Shown in pieces: positions 43,409 to 52,225 of a DNA stretch of 64,000 bases. Position 1 is the first letter of the stretch; the number at the start of each line of letters is the position of its first letter. The stretch comes from Nitrosarchaeum sp. GTDB taxonomy: Archaea; Thermoproteota; Nitrososphaeria; Nitrososphaerales; Nitrosopumilaceae. The position numbers were made by a program, and so were the translations under genes. The notes beneath the pieces are model-generated. The model ran no database searches and was not told where the DNA came from. It saw only the letters and a program-made list of their open reading frames with translations. The DNA lies in contig NZ_JAILWF010000005.1 of assembly GCF_025699065.1 (NCBI RefSeq), positions 62,001-126,000 of the forward strand, read 5' to 3'.

Positions 43409-43666
43409 ATGGAAATTCATGTATACGACACATATGTCAAAGCCAAAGATGGTCATACCATGCACTTTGATGTAATTACTGGTGAAAAAGATCACAACAA
43501 AGCCATTGCATATGGTAAAGAGTGGTTAAAATCAGTAGGTGAGCCAAACGCCCAAATGACTACAAATGAATGTCAATTTTGTCATTCACAAGGTGCACCA
43601 GAACCTGTAGAACGGGCAATTAAGGAAAAAGGTTATTTCATCCAAAAGATGGAAGGCTGTCCTTAA
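43409..43666 (+). CDS. DUF2024 family protein
   Basis: 85 residues matching the family: VYDTYVKAKDGHTMHFDV, a YGKEWLKSVG helix, CQFCHSQGA and the C-terminal KGYFIQKMEGCP. The CxxCH motif suggests metal binding. Function unknown. Confidence 0.88.
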   Translation: MEIHVYDTYVKAKDGHTMHFDVITGEKDHNKAIAYGKEWLKSVGEPNAQMTTNECQFCHSQGAPEPVERAIKEKGYFIQKMEGCP

Positions 43667-43731
43667 ACATCTTTTTTCCTTTTTTAATTATTTTGATCTA
43701 TATTTTTTAGGCAAGATATTTTTTGTAAAGT

Positions 43732-43911
43732 ATGACAGAACAATATGCAAAGTGGACAGTTGAAGGAGATAAAAAAACAAAATGGATTTGCGGATGTTTT
43801 CTAACTGCAGATGATTATTTTAAATTCTGCAAAAATCATAACGACATTTTGAAAAAAGCAATTCAGACACAGATTGATGAATTGGATATGACTTTAGTTA
43901 TAGAAGACTAG
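43732..43911 (+). CDS. Small hypothetical protein, 59 aa
   Basis: ATG frame of 59 codons with two Cys in WICGCF and one in FKFCKNH. Two helices follow. Lies 65 bp after the DUF2024 gene and overlaps the convergent pyrophosphatase stop by 4 bp. Not recognised. Confidence 0.55.
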   Translation: MTEQYAKWTVEGDKKTKWICGCFLTADDYFKFCKNHNDILKKAIQTQIDELDMTLVIED

Positions 43912-45947
43912 AGTGCAAGTATTGCAATAAATGCAGATACAAAGACGATTGCAATTGTATTTAGTAATTTAATTACAGTGTTTAATGCAGGGCCTGCGGT
44001 ATCTTTGTAAGGATCACCAATGATATCACCAACTACTGCTACTTTGTGGATTTCAGTTCCTTTATCACCTTGCATCTCTACTAGTTTCTTTGCATTATCC
44101 CATGCACCACCAGTATTTGCCAAATGATATGCAAGTGGAATTCCAGTAACTACTGCACCCATAAGTAATCCGGCAACAGCTGTTGGGCCCAACAAAATAC
44201 CTAAAACAATTGGTGAAATAATTGCAATTACTGCAGGTTTCCAAAGTTCTTTAATGGATGCAGCAGTTGCAATGTCTACACATTTTGCATAATCAGGCTT
44301 TGAAGTTCCTTCTAAAATTCCAGCGTCTGATTTGAATTGTCGTCTAACTTCATCTACCATCTTTCCAGCAGCACGAGATACACCATTGATTAGTTGTCCA
44401 GTGATAATAAATGGAATTAATCCACCAACCAACAATCCTACAATAACTGTTACATTTGTTAATCCATAATTCAATGCTAAAACTCCTTCAAAGATGTGGG
44501 CTGCTTCAAATTGGAATGCCTGTATCATTGCAAGCGCGGCCAATCCAGCACTGGCAATAGCAAATCCTTTGGTTACCGCCTTTGTTGTGTTTCCTACAGC
44601 ATCAATTTCATCAGTGACTTTTCTGTTTTCTTCGCCCATTCCAGTCATCTCAACAATGCCACCTGCATTATCTGCAATTGGTCCAAATGCATCGATGCTA
44701 AGTACAATTCCTGCAAGACTAAGCATAGCCATTGCAGTTAATGAAGTTCCAAAGATTCCATATAATATTGGGTCGGCACCTTCAGGTGCAGCATTAGAAG
44801 CAATACTAAATGAAACTATAATTGCAATAATTAATGCAATCATAAATGGTCCGGTGGATTGCATTCCTTTGATAATTCCCATCAATGTTAGTGATGCGTA
44901 TCCCCATTTTGCAGATTCAACAATCTCTTGAACTGGTTTGTATTTGTAATTGGTATATCTGTCTGTAATCTTTTGAATGACTGGTACTAGTATGACACCA
45001 ATCACAGTAGTTGCAAATAATGCATATGCGATTGCAGTTTGTCCGATAAAGTAGTAAGTGAAAACAAAATTCAGTCCAATTGCAATTGCTGCAGAGACAT
45101 AAAATGACAAGTTAAGAGGTTTCATAACATCAGTAATATTTGCAGAACGCACAATAACAATTCCAATAATTGATGCAATCATTCCAGATGCTCCGATTAG
45201 AATTGGGTACATGAAGATTTCAGGAGCACCAATTAGTGCTGCGATAAGTAATGATGCAAGTATTGTAACAATGTAAGATTCGTAAACATCAGAACCCATT
45301 CCTGCAGCGTCACCTACATTATCACCGACGTTGTCAGCAATTGTTGCAGGATTTCTAGGATCATCTTCAGGAATGTTTGCTTCAACTTTTCCTACCAAGT
45401 CTGCTCCCATGTCTGCGGCCTTGGTGAAGATGCCACCGCCAATTCTGATAAATAATGCAATGAGACTTGCACCGATACCAACTCCAGCAATGGTGATTGG
45501 GTCAGGATAAACCATGTAAAGTCCAGTAATTGCCAACAATGCCATTGCAGGAACTGCCAGACCAACTGTTGCACCGCCTCTAAAAGCCATTGCAAATGTC
45601 TTGCCTAGTCCACTGCTACTTAGATGGGCAGCTCTAACTGCTGCTTTAACTGTGATTTTTAATGAAATAAGTCCTGCAACTGCAGAAAGTGTTGCACCTA
45701 CTGCAAATGCTAACCCGTTTGAAAACCCGATAAAAAAACCGATAATAACTGATAATGCGATGGCTATTGGAATAATTATTTTCATCTCTCGTCTCAAAAA
45801 TGCAGCTGCACCAACTTTGACGGCGTTTGAAATCTCCATCATCTCTTTGGTACCTGAAGGTTGCTTTGAGATCCATGCAACTATACCTAGAGCAACGATA
45901 AATGAAGCAATGCCTGCCGCGATAGGCAAAATCAGTTGAAGATCCAT
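43908..45947 (-). CDS. hppA: Membrane-bound proton-pumping pyrophosphatase
   Basis: Uses pyrophosphate hydrolysis to pump protons. Sixteen or so helices (679 aa) and the family motifs: GGGIFTKAADMGADLVGK, DNVGDNVGDAAGMGSD and GDTVGDPYKDTAGP-like (IGDPYKDTAGPALN) near the C-terminus. The K+-selectivity segment is GNTTKAVTKG, with Lys where K+-dependent enzymes have Ala, so a K+-independent H+ pump is predicted. Confidence 0.95.
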   Translation of the reverse strand: MDLQLILPIAAGIASFIVALGIVAWISKQPSGTKEMMEISNAVKVGAAAFLRREMKIIIPIAIALSVIIGFFIGFSNGLAFAVGATLSAVAGLISLKITVKAAVRAAHLSSSGLGKTFAMAFRGGATVGLAVPAMALLAITGLYMVYPDPITIAGVGIGASLIALFIRIGGGIFTKAADMGADLVGKVEANIPEDDPRNPATIADNVGDNVGDAAGMGSDVYESYIVTILASLLIAALIGAPEIFMYPILIGASGMIASIIGIVIVRSANITDVMKPLNLSFYVSAAIAIGLNFVFTYYFIGQTAIAYALFATTVIGVILVPVIQKITDRYTNYKYKPVQEIVESAKWGYASLTLMGIIKGMQSTGPFMIALIIAIIVSFSIASNAAPEGADPILYGIFGTSLTAMAMLSLAGIVLSIDAFGPIADNAGGIVEMTGMGEENRKVTDEIDAVGNTTKAVTKGFAIASAGLAALAMIQAFQFEAAHIFEGVLALNYGLTNVTVIVGLLVGGLIPFIITGQLINGVSRAAGKMVDEVRRQFKSDAGILEGTSKPDYAKCVDIATAASIKELWKPAVIAIISPIVLGILLGPTAVAGLLMGAVVTGIPLAYHLANTGGAWDNAKKLVEMQGDKGTEIHKVAVVGDIIGDPYKDTAGPALNTVIKLLNTIAIVFVSAFIAILAL

Positions 45948-45999
45948 ACTATAATTTGCTTGCCTGAGATTAGGAAATATAAATCAATTAGGAAATAGA

Positions 46000-46362
46000 T
46001 TATTTTCTTTTTTGATAGGGCAAAAATGTTTTTCCTCGTAATCCTTGCCTAACTAATTTGTTGAATCTCTTACCATGTGCAAGATATGGAAATCTCATGT
46101 GAATTAATTCGTGAACTAGTGTATTTTCTAAGGTCTTTTCATCTGGGATTTTTCTAATATTGATAAAAACAAGATTATGTTGCAAATATGAAACTCCATA
46201 GTATTTGTAAGCTGAAGTTCTCCTACCTTCAGTCATCTCTTTTGGCATTTCAAGTACTTCTTTTGTGGTAAGTAGGATTTTAGGTTCTGGTATTGAGAAA
46301 CGATTAGAGTAAACTCCAACTTTTTCTAGTATTTGTAATTTTAGTTCAGGATCTAACTTCAC
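46000..46362 (-). CDS. SprT-like zinc metalloprotease domain protein
   Basis: GTG start, 120 aa. HELIH at about residue 83 with the third ligand in AHGKRF is the gluzincin-type pattern of SprT/M48-like proteins. Short, basic C-terminus (LPYQKRK). In eukaryotes SprT proteins degrade DNA-protein crosslinks; here the role is open. A 20-bp palindrome lies just upstream of its presumed promoter. Confidence 0.75.
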   Translation of the reverse strand: MKLDPELKLQILEKVGVYSNRFSIPEPKILLTTKEVLEMPKEMTEGRRTSAYKYYGVSYLQHNLVFINIRKIPDEKTLENTLVHELIHMRFPYLAHGKRFNKLVRQGLRGKTFLPYQKRK

Positions 46363-46400
46363 AGTTATTTTTGATAAAATGGATGTTTATTCTAAAATGT

Positions 46401-46420
46401 CAACTCTTGTACAAGAGTTG
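46401..46420. promoter_or_regulatory. 20-bp perfect palindrome
   Basis: CAACTCTTGTACAAGAGTTG is its own reverse complement. It lies between the box C/D RNA candidate and the SprT-like gene, immediately upstream of an AT-rich TATA-like stretch (TTTTAGAATAAAC, minus, about 46388-46400). An operator for the SprT-like gene is more likely than a terminator since no U-tract follows. Confidence 0.5.
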
Positions 46421-46452
46421 GTGTATTATGTTTTGGATGTTGAGAATTAATA

Positions 46453-46511
46453 GGGTCAGAATATTTTGTAGTGTAATCACAAATCATACAGCCACCGGCT
46501 CATCATACCCC
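46453..46511 (-). ncRNA. Box C/D guide RNA candidate
   Basis: Read on the minus strand: GGGG closing stem (46511-46508), C box ATGATGA (46506-46500), a 12-nt guide (46499-46488), D'-like ATGA (46487-46484), C'-like GTGATTA (46480-46474), a 14-nt guide and a perfect D box CTGA (46459-46456) followed by CCC, which pairs with the 5' G run. Such RNAs direct 2'-O-methylation by fibrillarin/Nop5/L7Ae. It begins two bases after the stop codon of the dephospho-CoA kinase gene. Confidence 0.55.
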
Positions 46512-46512
46512 T

Positions 46513-47010
46513 TTATTCCATTGAATCAAGTAATCTTTGTGTTTTATTTCTAATTTCTGGAGTTACCTTAACTATGACTAATCCTTCGTTTGGCTGACCG
46601 TATAGCACTACAGAGTTTTCAGGCGCATGAATACATACTGGAATTACTAGTAGGTCCTCTTCACCTACAACAGTTAGTCTTACAGGTGTCTTTGAGGTAA
46701 ATGCTTTTTTGATGATATCAATACTTACTGAAGTGATTTCAGCTGCAGGATTATTACATGAAAGTTCGGTGTATACAATTGGAGACATTGTTGGTTCTCG
46801 CTTTATTCGTTTTTCATAATTATCAATAATTTGTAAAGAAGGGATTAAACCAAATGAGATCATCTTTTCAGTTGTTCTATCTCCAACTGTAATGATGTAA
46901 GAATTTTTTCCGAGATGTTTTTCAATGTTTGATTTTGATACTTGATTTTCAGGAATTAAAATTCCCATTGGAATTTTCAGTTGGGCTCTAAGAGAATCAG
47001 GTAATTTCAC
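46513..47010 (-). CDS. GTP-dependent dephospho-CoA kinase
   Basis: Archaeal last step of coenzyme A synthesis (formerly DUF359). 165 aa with family motifs YIITVGDRTTEKMISFGLIP, KREPTM and VVGEEDLLVIPVCIHAPENS. Cytoplasmic; ATG start nine bases after the Mrp gene stop, same strand. Confidence 0.92.
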   Translation of the reverse strand: MKLPDSLRAQLKIPMGILIPENQVSKSNIEKHLGKNSYIITVGDRTTEKMISFGLIPSLQIIDNYEKRIKREPTMSPIVYTELSCNNPAAEITSVSIDIIKKAFTSKTPVRLTVVGEEDLLVIPVCIHAPENSVVLYGQPNEGLVIVKVTPEIRNKTQRLLDSME

Positions 47011-47019
47011 AAAAATCGC

Positions 47020-48123
47020 TTAGTTTGTTTTTGGAGTATCTTCAGGTGCCTCTGCAGACTTCATCTCGTCTTGCATCTTTGCAGCAAGAATACTACATTG
47101 GGCTGCGATATTTTTTGCACTGGTTCTAAATGCAAGTGCACTTGGAGAATCAGGGCTAGTAATCATTATTGGTTTACCTAAATCAGAACCAGACATTATT
47201 CCAGAGTTTAATGGAATTTCACCTAAGAATGGAATTTTAAATTGTTCACTGATTTTTTGTGCACCGCCATCACCAAAGATATAGTGTTTATCGTTGCAGC
47301 TTGGACAGATAAAGTGACTCATGTTTTCTACAACACCAATAATTGGGACGTTTAATTTTTCAAACATGCTGATTGCTTTTACTGCAACATTACTTGCTAC
47401 ATCTTGCGGAGTTGTTACAACCAAAATTCCGGTAATTGGAATTGTTTGTGCAAGTGTTAGTGGGATATCACCAGTACCTGGTGGAAGATCAACAATTAGA
47501 TAATCTAAATCAGACCAATTAGTGTCAACTAAAAATTGTTTTAAGATTCCTGAAATGATTGGGCCTCGATAAATTGCTGCCTGGTGTGATTGTTCTGCAA
47601 AAAATCCAAAAGAGACTACTTGAAGGCCATTATACTTTGCTGGTTGTAGTTTATTATCTTCTACTTCCATGTGACCACTCTTCATGCCAAGCATCAGAGG
47701 AATACTTGGACCATAGATATCAGCATCAAGTAAACCAACTTTAGCTCCAGTTTGTTGTAAAGCTAAAGCCAAATTCAAAGAGACAGTAGATTTTCCTACG
47801 CCACCTTTGCCACTTGCAACTCCGATAATATTTTTGACAGTTGCCATACCAGTATCTGCATCAAGGGAACGGCCTTCCATTACTTTTGCAGTTACTTTCA
47901 TATCAAAATTTTTGAGTTCTTTGAGTTCGCCAATTGCTTTTCTTACATCATCTTCAATCTCCACATTAAATGGACATGCAGGAGTGGTAAGCTCCAATGT
48001 AAATTTTAGATTATTATCATTGAGTTCAAGATCTTTGATCATTCCCATAGATACAATGTCTTTTTTCAAATCAGGATCAATTACTGTGCTAAGTTTTTCG
48101 AGAACTTGATCTACTCCGACCAT
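47020..48123 (-). CDS. apbC: Mrp/NBP35-type P-loop Fe-S carrier ATPase
   Basis: N-terminal DUF59/MIP18-like domain (1-95), then a deviant Walker A (VASGKGGVGKSTVSLNLA), the DADIYGPS loop, DLPPGTGD and the cluster-binding CPSC. Delivers Fe-S clusters to target proteins. Probably an operon with the CoA kinase gene. Confidence 0.93.
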   Translation of the reverse strand: MVGVDQVLEKLSTVIDPDLKKDIVSMGMIKDLELNDNNLKFTLELTTPACPFNVEIEDDVRKAIGELKELKNFDMKVTAKVMEGRSLDADTGMATVKNIIGVASGKGGVGKSTVSLNLALALQQTGAKVGLLDADIYGPSIPLMLGMKSGHMEVEDNKLQPAKYNGLQVVSFGFFAEQSHQAAIYRGPIISGILKQFLVDTNWSDLDYLIVDLPPGTGDIPLTLAQTIPITGILVVTTPQDVASNVAVKAISMFEKLNVPIIGVVENMSHFICPSCNDKHYIFGDGGAQKISEQFKIPFLGEIPLNSGIMSGSDLGKPIMITSPDSPSALAFRTSAKNIAAQCSILAAKMQDEMKSAEAPEDTPKTN

Positions 48124-48269
48124 TGGGTCAAAAAGTCGCTTTACATTATTTAAACATAGGTTAGATGAGTAAAAAAACGCAGATTATTTGGAAAATTGAT
48201 AAAAATTTACTCAAACAAAGCGTAAATTACCCAAAGATTCATAAATTCAAATTCAACAAAAACACACAG

Positions 48270-48863
48270 TTGTTTTCTATATCCACCCTAGTTGATGTTG
48301 TTAGGATTCCACCAAGCTTGTTTGGAACCGCACTCAAAAAGGCTGCAACAAACATTCTCAAAGACAAGTATGAGAGCATGATTAATGCAGAATTAGGTTA
48401 CATCATTATGATTTTAGATGCCAAAGTTGACGAAATGGGAAAGATGATTGCTGGAGACGGTGGAACTTTTCACAGAGTAGAATTTGAAGCATTGACATTT
48501 TATCCAAAACTCCAAGAAATTGTTCAAGGAGAAATTGTAGACATTACAGACTTTGGAGCATTTGTAAGAATTGGTCCAACTGATGCATTGCTACACTTGT
48601 CACAAGTTATGGATGACTATCTAAAGAGCGATGTAAAGTCTGGAATGATTTTAGCTAATCAAAGTGGTAGAACATTAAAAGTGGGTTCCACACTTAGAGC
48701 AAGAATTACTGCAGTATCATTAGGTAAAGCTGCTGCAATGGGAAAGATTGGAATTACATGCAGACAACCATTCCTTGGTGCAGATGCATGGATTGCAGAA
48801 GAGATTAAAAAATCATCTGGCGGTTCTAGTGATTCAAAAGAAGCTAAAGTAGAGGCAAGTTAA
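48270..48863 (+). CDS. rpoE1: RNA polymerase subunit Rpo7 (RpoE')
   Basis: Stalk subunit of RNA polymerase: N-terminal tip domain (FSISTLVDVVRIPPSLFG) and a C-terminal S1/OB domain (GEIVDITDFGAFVRIGPTDALLHLSQV). TTG 48270 gives 197 residues, the family length. The frame stays open to ATG 48165, which would add 35 basic residues not expected in Rpo7; a TATA-like TTTAAAC at 48149-48155 would allow either start. Confidence 0.9.
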   Translation: MFSISTLVDVVRIPPSLFGTALKKAATNILKDKYESMINAELGYIIMILDAKVDEMGKMIAGDGGTFHRVEFEALTFYPKLQEIVQGEIVDITDFGAFVRIGPTDALLHLSQVMDDYLKSDVKSGMILANQSGRTLKVGSTLRARITAVSLGKAAAMGKIGITCRQPFLGADAWIAEEIKKSSGGSSDSKEAKVEAS

Positions 48864-49052
48864 ATGGCTCGAGAGATGGCTTGTAGAAAATGCAAGTTTG
48901 TAACTACAGGTAAAGTTTGTCCAGCATGTAAATCATCGGATTTGACACCAGACTGGAATGGAGTAGTACTAGTTGTAGACCCAACAAATTCTCAAATTTC
49001 AAAGACATTGGGAATTAAACAAAAAGGCAAGTACGCAATCAAAGTTACGTAA
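48864..49052 (+). CDS. spt4: Transcription elongation factor Spt4 (RpoE'')
   Basis: 62-residue zinc protein with CRKC and CPAC, then DWNGVVLVVDPTNSQISKTLG. Pairs with Spt5 to promote elongation. Immediately follows the Rpo7 gene, the usual archaeal order. Confidence 0.94.
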   Translation: MAREMACRKCKFVTTGKVCPACKSSDLTPDWNGVVLVVDPTNSQISKTLGIKQKGKYAIKVT

Positions 49053-49084
49053 AATCTTTAAAATCATAGAATCATCATATCATC

Positions 49085-49903
49085 ATGATTTCATTTAATT
49101 CTAAAAAACAGTTAATTGCATTTTTAGCTGAAGATATTGGTAAAGGAGACATCACAAGTGTTCTCTTACCTAGAAAAAAAATTACTGCTAAAATTATCTC
49201 AAGGGAAAAAGCTATAGTTGCAGGTGTGAATCATGCAAGAGAGATTTTCAAATTAAAAGGATGTAGAGTAACAATTCTAAAAAAAGATGGCAGTAGAGTA
49301 AATCCAAATGATGCAATTTTGAAGATAACTGGGGATGCTGGGAAGATCCTCACATGTGAGCGTACTGCGCTCAATTTACTTACAAGAATGAGCGGGATTG
49401 CTACTCAGACTAGTGAATTGGTAAAAAAGATTTCAAATAAAACTAAATTGTATGCCACAAGAAAGACGGCACCAGGTTTGAGATATTTCGATAAAGAGGC
49501 AGTAGAGATTGGTGGAGGAGTAAGACATCGATTAAGATTAGATGAGATGGTGATGATAAAAGACAATCACATTGCAGTAAGTGATTCTTTGTTGTCTTTG
49601 ATTAAAAGTGCAAAGAAAAAACATAAAAAATTTGAAGTTGAAGTTGAAAATACTGCAGATGCAGTATTGGCAGCAAGAGAAGGGGCTACGATAATTATGT
49701 TAGATAATTTTTCACCAGAGCAAATTAAAAAAACAATTCAAGTTCTCAAGGAAGAAAAGTTGCGAGACAAAGTACTACTTGAAGCGTCAGGTGGAATTAA
49801 TGCAAAAAATATTGCAAAGTATGGAAAAACAGGAGTAGATATCATATCTGTTGGAAGTATTACAAATTCCGTCAAGGGAATTGATATGAGTTTAGAAGTG
49901 TGA
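49085..49903 (+). CDS. nadC: Nicotinate-nucleotide pyrophosphorylase
   Basis: Converts quinolinate and PRPP to nicotinate mononucleotide. 272 aa with EDIGKGDITS, RTALNLLTRMSGIAT, TRKTAPGLRYFDKEAV and the DNHIAVS and VEVENTADA strands. Third step of de novo NAD synthesis; its partners nadA and nadX are on the opposite strand 0.4-3 kb away. Confidence 0.95.
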   Translation: MISFNSKKQLIAFLAEDIGKGDITSVLLPRKKITAKIISREKAIVAGVNHAREIFKLKGCRVTILKKDGSRVNPNDAILKITGDAGKILTCERTALNLLTRMSGIATQTSELVKKISNKTKLYATRKTAPGLRYFDKEAVEIGGGVRHRLRLDEMVMIKDNHIAVSDSLLSLIKSAKKKHKKFEVEVENTADAVLAAREGATIIMLDNFSPEQIKKTIQVLKEEKLRDKVLLEASGGINAKNIAKYGKTGVDIISVGSITNSVKGIDMSLEV

Positions 49904-50284
49904 TTATTTTATTTTAGATAGTAATTCAGCAACTGCTTTATTTTTTGGATCAATTTCTTTGATTTTTTCACAGCATGCAAGCGCTTTTTTTGGTTCCCCA
50001 AGAAAATAATGCGAATTTGCTTTGAGAGTTAAAACTTCAACATCATAAGCGCCAATATCTAAAGCCCTTTCAAAATATGGCATGGCCGTCTGATATTGAT
50101 TTTTCATGTAATAGATACCACCTACAATAAACAAGACATTTTGTTCATATGGTGCTTTTTGTAGTATTTCCAATCCTAATTTCAAAGCATCATCATGCTG
50201 TTTTTTCTTGACTAGTTTTCGCAACTCTTTTCTTTTTTGTAAAAGGTTTTTTTCTTTTGGATTTTTACTAAACAGACCCACCAA
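49904..50284 (-). CDS. TPR-repeat protein
   Basis: Tetratricopeptide repeats from about residue 25 to 122 (YMKNQYQTAMPYFERALDIG; YFLGEPKKALACCEKIKEID) after a basic N-terminus. Protein-protein interaction role presumed; partner unknown. Tail-to-tail with nadC, 1 bp apart. Confidence 0.85.
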   Translation of the reverse strand: MVGLFSKNPKEKNLLQKRKELRKLVKKKQHDDALKLGLEILQKAPYEQNVLFIVGGIYYMKNQYQTAMPYFERALDIGAYDVEVLTLKANSHYFLGEPKKALACCEKIKEIDPKNKAVAELLSKIK

Positions 50285-50337
50285 ATCAAAATTATTTGAA
50301 ATAGGTCAAATAAGATAGTTGGGAAATTAGGCTCAGA

Positions 50338-51294
50338 TTAGCTAATTGCAAGCATTCGCTCTATTGCGGTTCTTGCCTTGTCTGCAATCTCTTTTGGCAC
50401 TACAACTTGGTTTCTCTCTTGAACTAGAGCATCATAGACTTTTTCAAGGGTTATCATCTTCATGTATTGGCATTCTGCTTTTTCAGATGCGGGGATGAAA
50501 TTTTTGTCTGGATTTTGTTGTTTCATTTTGTATAAAATTCCAGTCTCAGTTGCAACAACAAAGTTCTTTGCTTTTGAATTATTTACGTGATTTAGCATTC
50601 CTTCTGTAGATAAGATAGATACTTTGTTTCCATCAAAACTTCCAGCTGCTGCATCATACATCATTGGTGTGGTACAACTGCATTCAGGATGAATTACAAA
50701 TTCAGCGTCTTTGAGTGAATTTAGTTTTTCTGTGATATCTTCGGGTTTGATGCCTGCATGTACATGACACTCTCCTGCCCAGATGAACATGTTTTTCCTA
50801 CCAGTAACTTTAGCAACATAAGAACCCAGAAACATGTCAGGTAAAAATAAAATCTCGTTATCTTCAGGAATTGCCTTTACTACATTTACAGCATTTGCTG
50901 AAGTGCAGCAGTAATCTAATTCAGATTTTATCTCCGCAGTTGTGTTTACATAACCAACTGTGATTGCATTTGGATGTTGTTTCTTCCAGTTTCTTAGTTC
51001 ATCTATAGTTATAGAATCAGATAGTGAACATCCAGCTTCTAAATCAGGAATCAATACTCTTTTTTCAGGTGAGATGATTGCAGCAGTTTCTGCCATAAAG
51101 TGAACACCACAAAAAAGAATTGTTTTTTGAGGAACTTTGGCTGCTTGTCTTGATAGGCCTAACGAGTCACCAGTAAAATCTGCGATATCTTGGACATCTG
51201 GAATTTGATAATTATGAGCCAAGATAACAACGTCTTTTTCTTTTTTTAGACGCATGATTTCATCTTTGAGACTCGATGATTGTTGAACTAACAT
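50338..51294 (-). CDS. nadA: Quinolinate synthase
   Basis: Condenses iminoaspartate with dihydroxyacetone phosphate. 318 aa; [4Fe-4S] cysteines in YCCTSANA, GECHVHAG and KAECQYMKM; substrate motif ILAHNYQIPDVQDIADF. A TATA-like CTTTAAATG lies at 51325-51333 (minus). Confidence 0.95.
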   Translation of the reverse strand: MLVQQSSSLKDEIMRLKKEKDVVILAHNYQIPDVQDIADFTGDSLGLSRQAAKVPQKTILFCGVHFMAETAAIISPEKRVLIPDLEAGCSLSDSITIDELRNWKKQHPNAITVGYVNTTAEIKSELDYCCTSANAVNVVKAIPEDNEILFLPDMFLGSYVAKVTGRKNMFIWAGECHVHAGIKPEDITEKLNSLKDAEFVIHPECSCTTPMMYDAAAGSFDGNKVSILSTEGMLNHVNNSKAKNFVVATETGILYKMKQQNPDKNFIPASEKAECQYMKMITLEKVYDALVQERNQVVVPKEIADKARTAIERMLAIS

Positions 51295-51369
51295 TTACCA
51301 AGCTCAGTGCATGATGTAGTCATTTAAAGAATAAGATCAGGTCCGGTTTACTCTAGAAAATAGGCAATT

Positions 51370-51386
51370 ATGGCAATTTTTGCCAT
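51370..51386 (-). terminator. Hairpin directly after nadX
   Basis: ATGGCAA-AAA-TTGCCAT (minus strand) has 7-bp perfect arms and starts one base after the nadX stop. It is either a 3'-end hairpin of nadX or an upstream site for nadA; the following T-content is only moderate. Confidence 0.4.
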
Positions 51387-51387
51387 A

Positions 51388-52206
51388 TTATGTTCCAATA
51401 GATATTCCACTGGAGCAGTATTTTCTTAGAGTTTCAATTGCAGATAAAATTGCAAGTTTGCTAGTCTTTGGGTTTGTCTCATCTGGAATATTTTCAATGT
51501 TAAATGACATCTTTCCAAACTTTCCTTGTGCAATAATAGTATGAGTATTTTTGTCAGTGTTTGGATCTGCAACAATTTTTACCATTGTCTTTTCACTTCC
51601 CATTCCAACTAGACTAAGTAATGCTGCAACATTGATGTTTGCAGGAAATTGTGATACGGCTTCTTTTGCGGTTCCTTCAAAGATGATTGTCGGTGTTGTG
51701 ATTTTGTCTAGATTGATATCAGATGTCTCAAAGAATTTTGCACCCTTGAGTGACTTTGGATGTTTGGTGGTAGTTAGAGTAACTGATTCAAGTAAAGTGG
51801 AAACTGATTTTATTGCATCAAGACCACCAATTGCACCAGACGGCAAGTAGATTGTTTTATGAAAATGCTCACATGCTTCAGATAAAATATCATAAATTGA
51901 TTCATCAAGTAATGCGCCAACACTCATTATCATCAAATCTCGTTTATTTTGCAAGACACTGTGAGCTACATTTCTAACTGCTTCTTGTGATGCTGCTTCG
52001 ACTATAATGTCAACTGGATGAGAAGATAGTAGGTGGGGATTTTCAACAATGGTTGGTTTGTTTTGTAGTTTTTTTACCAGAGTTTCAGATGCTTCTTTAG
52101 AATAATCATACACGTGTGTCAGTGTACCTGGAATTTTACCTGAATCAATTGCTAATGCAATTTGAGTCCCAATTGCACCACACCCCAAGAGCCCAATTCT
52201 TTTCAA
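51388..52206 (-). CDS. nadX: Aspartate dehydrogenase
   Basis: Oxidises aspartate to iminoaspartate with NAD(P), replacing the bacterial NadB oxidase. 272 aa; Rossmann start RIGLLGCGAIGTQIALAI, VEAASQEAVR, and the catalytic-domain motif LPSGAIGGLDAIKS. With nadA and nadC it completes aspartate-to-NaMN in this window. Confidence 0.92.
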   Translation of the reverse strand: MKRIGLLGCGAIGTQIALAIDSGKIPGTLTHVYDYSKEASETLVKKLQNKPTIVENPHLLSSHPVDIIVEAASQEAVRNVAHSVLQNKRDLMIMSVGALLDESIYDILSEACEHFHKTIYLPSGAIGGLDAIKSVSTLLESVTLTTTKHPKSLKGAKFFETSDINLDKITTPTIIFEGTAKEAVSQFPANINVAALLSLVGMGSEKTMVKIVADPNTDKNTHTIIAQGKFGKMSFNIENIPDETNPKTSKLAILSAIETLRKYCSSGISIGT

Positions 52207-52225
52207 GTTATTTTACTTGGAATTA

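Noticed and set aside
48165-48269. 35-residue N-terminal extension of Rpo7
   Set aside because: The family begins at the FSISTLVDVV strand; the upstream part is basic and not expected, so I used TTG 48270.
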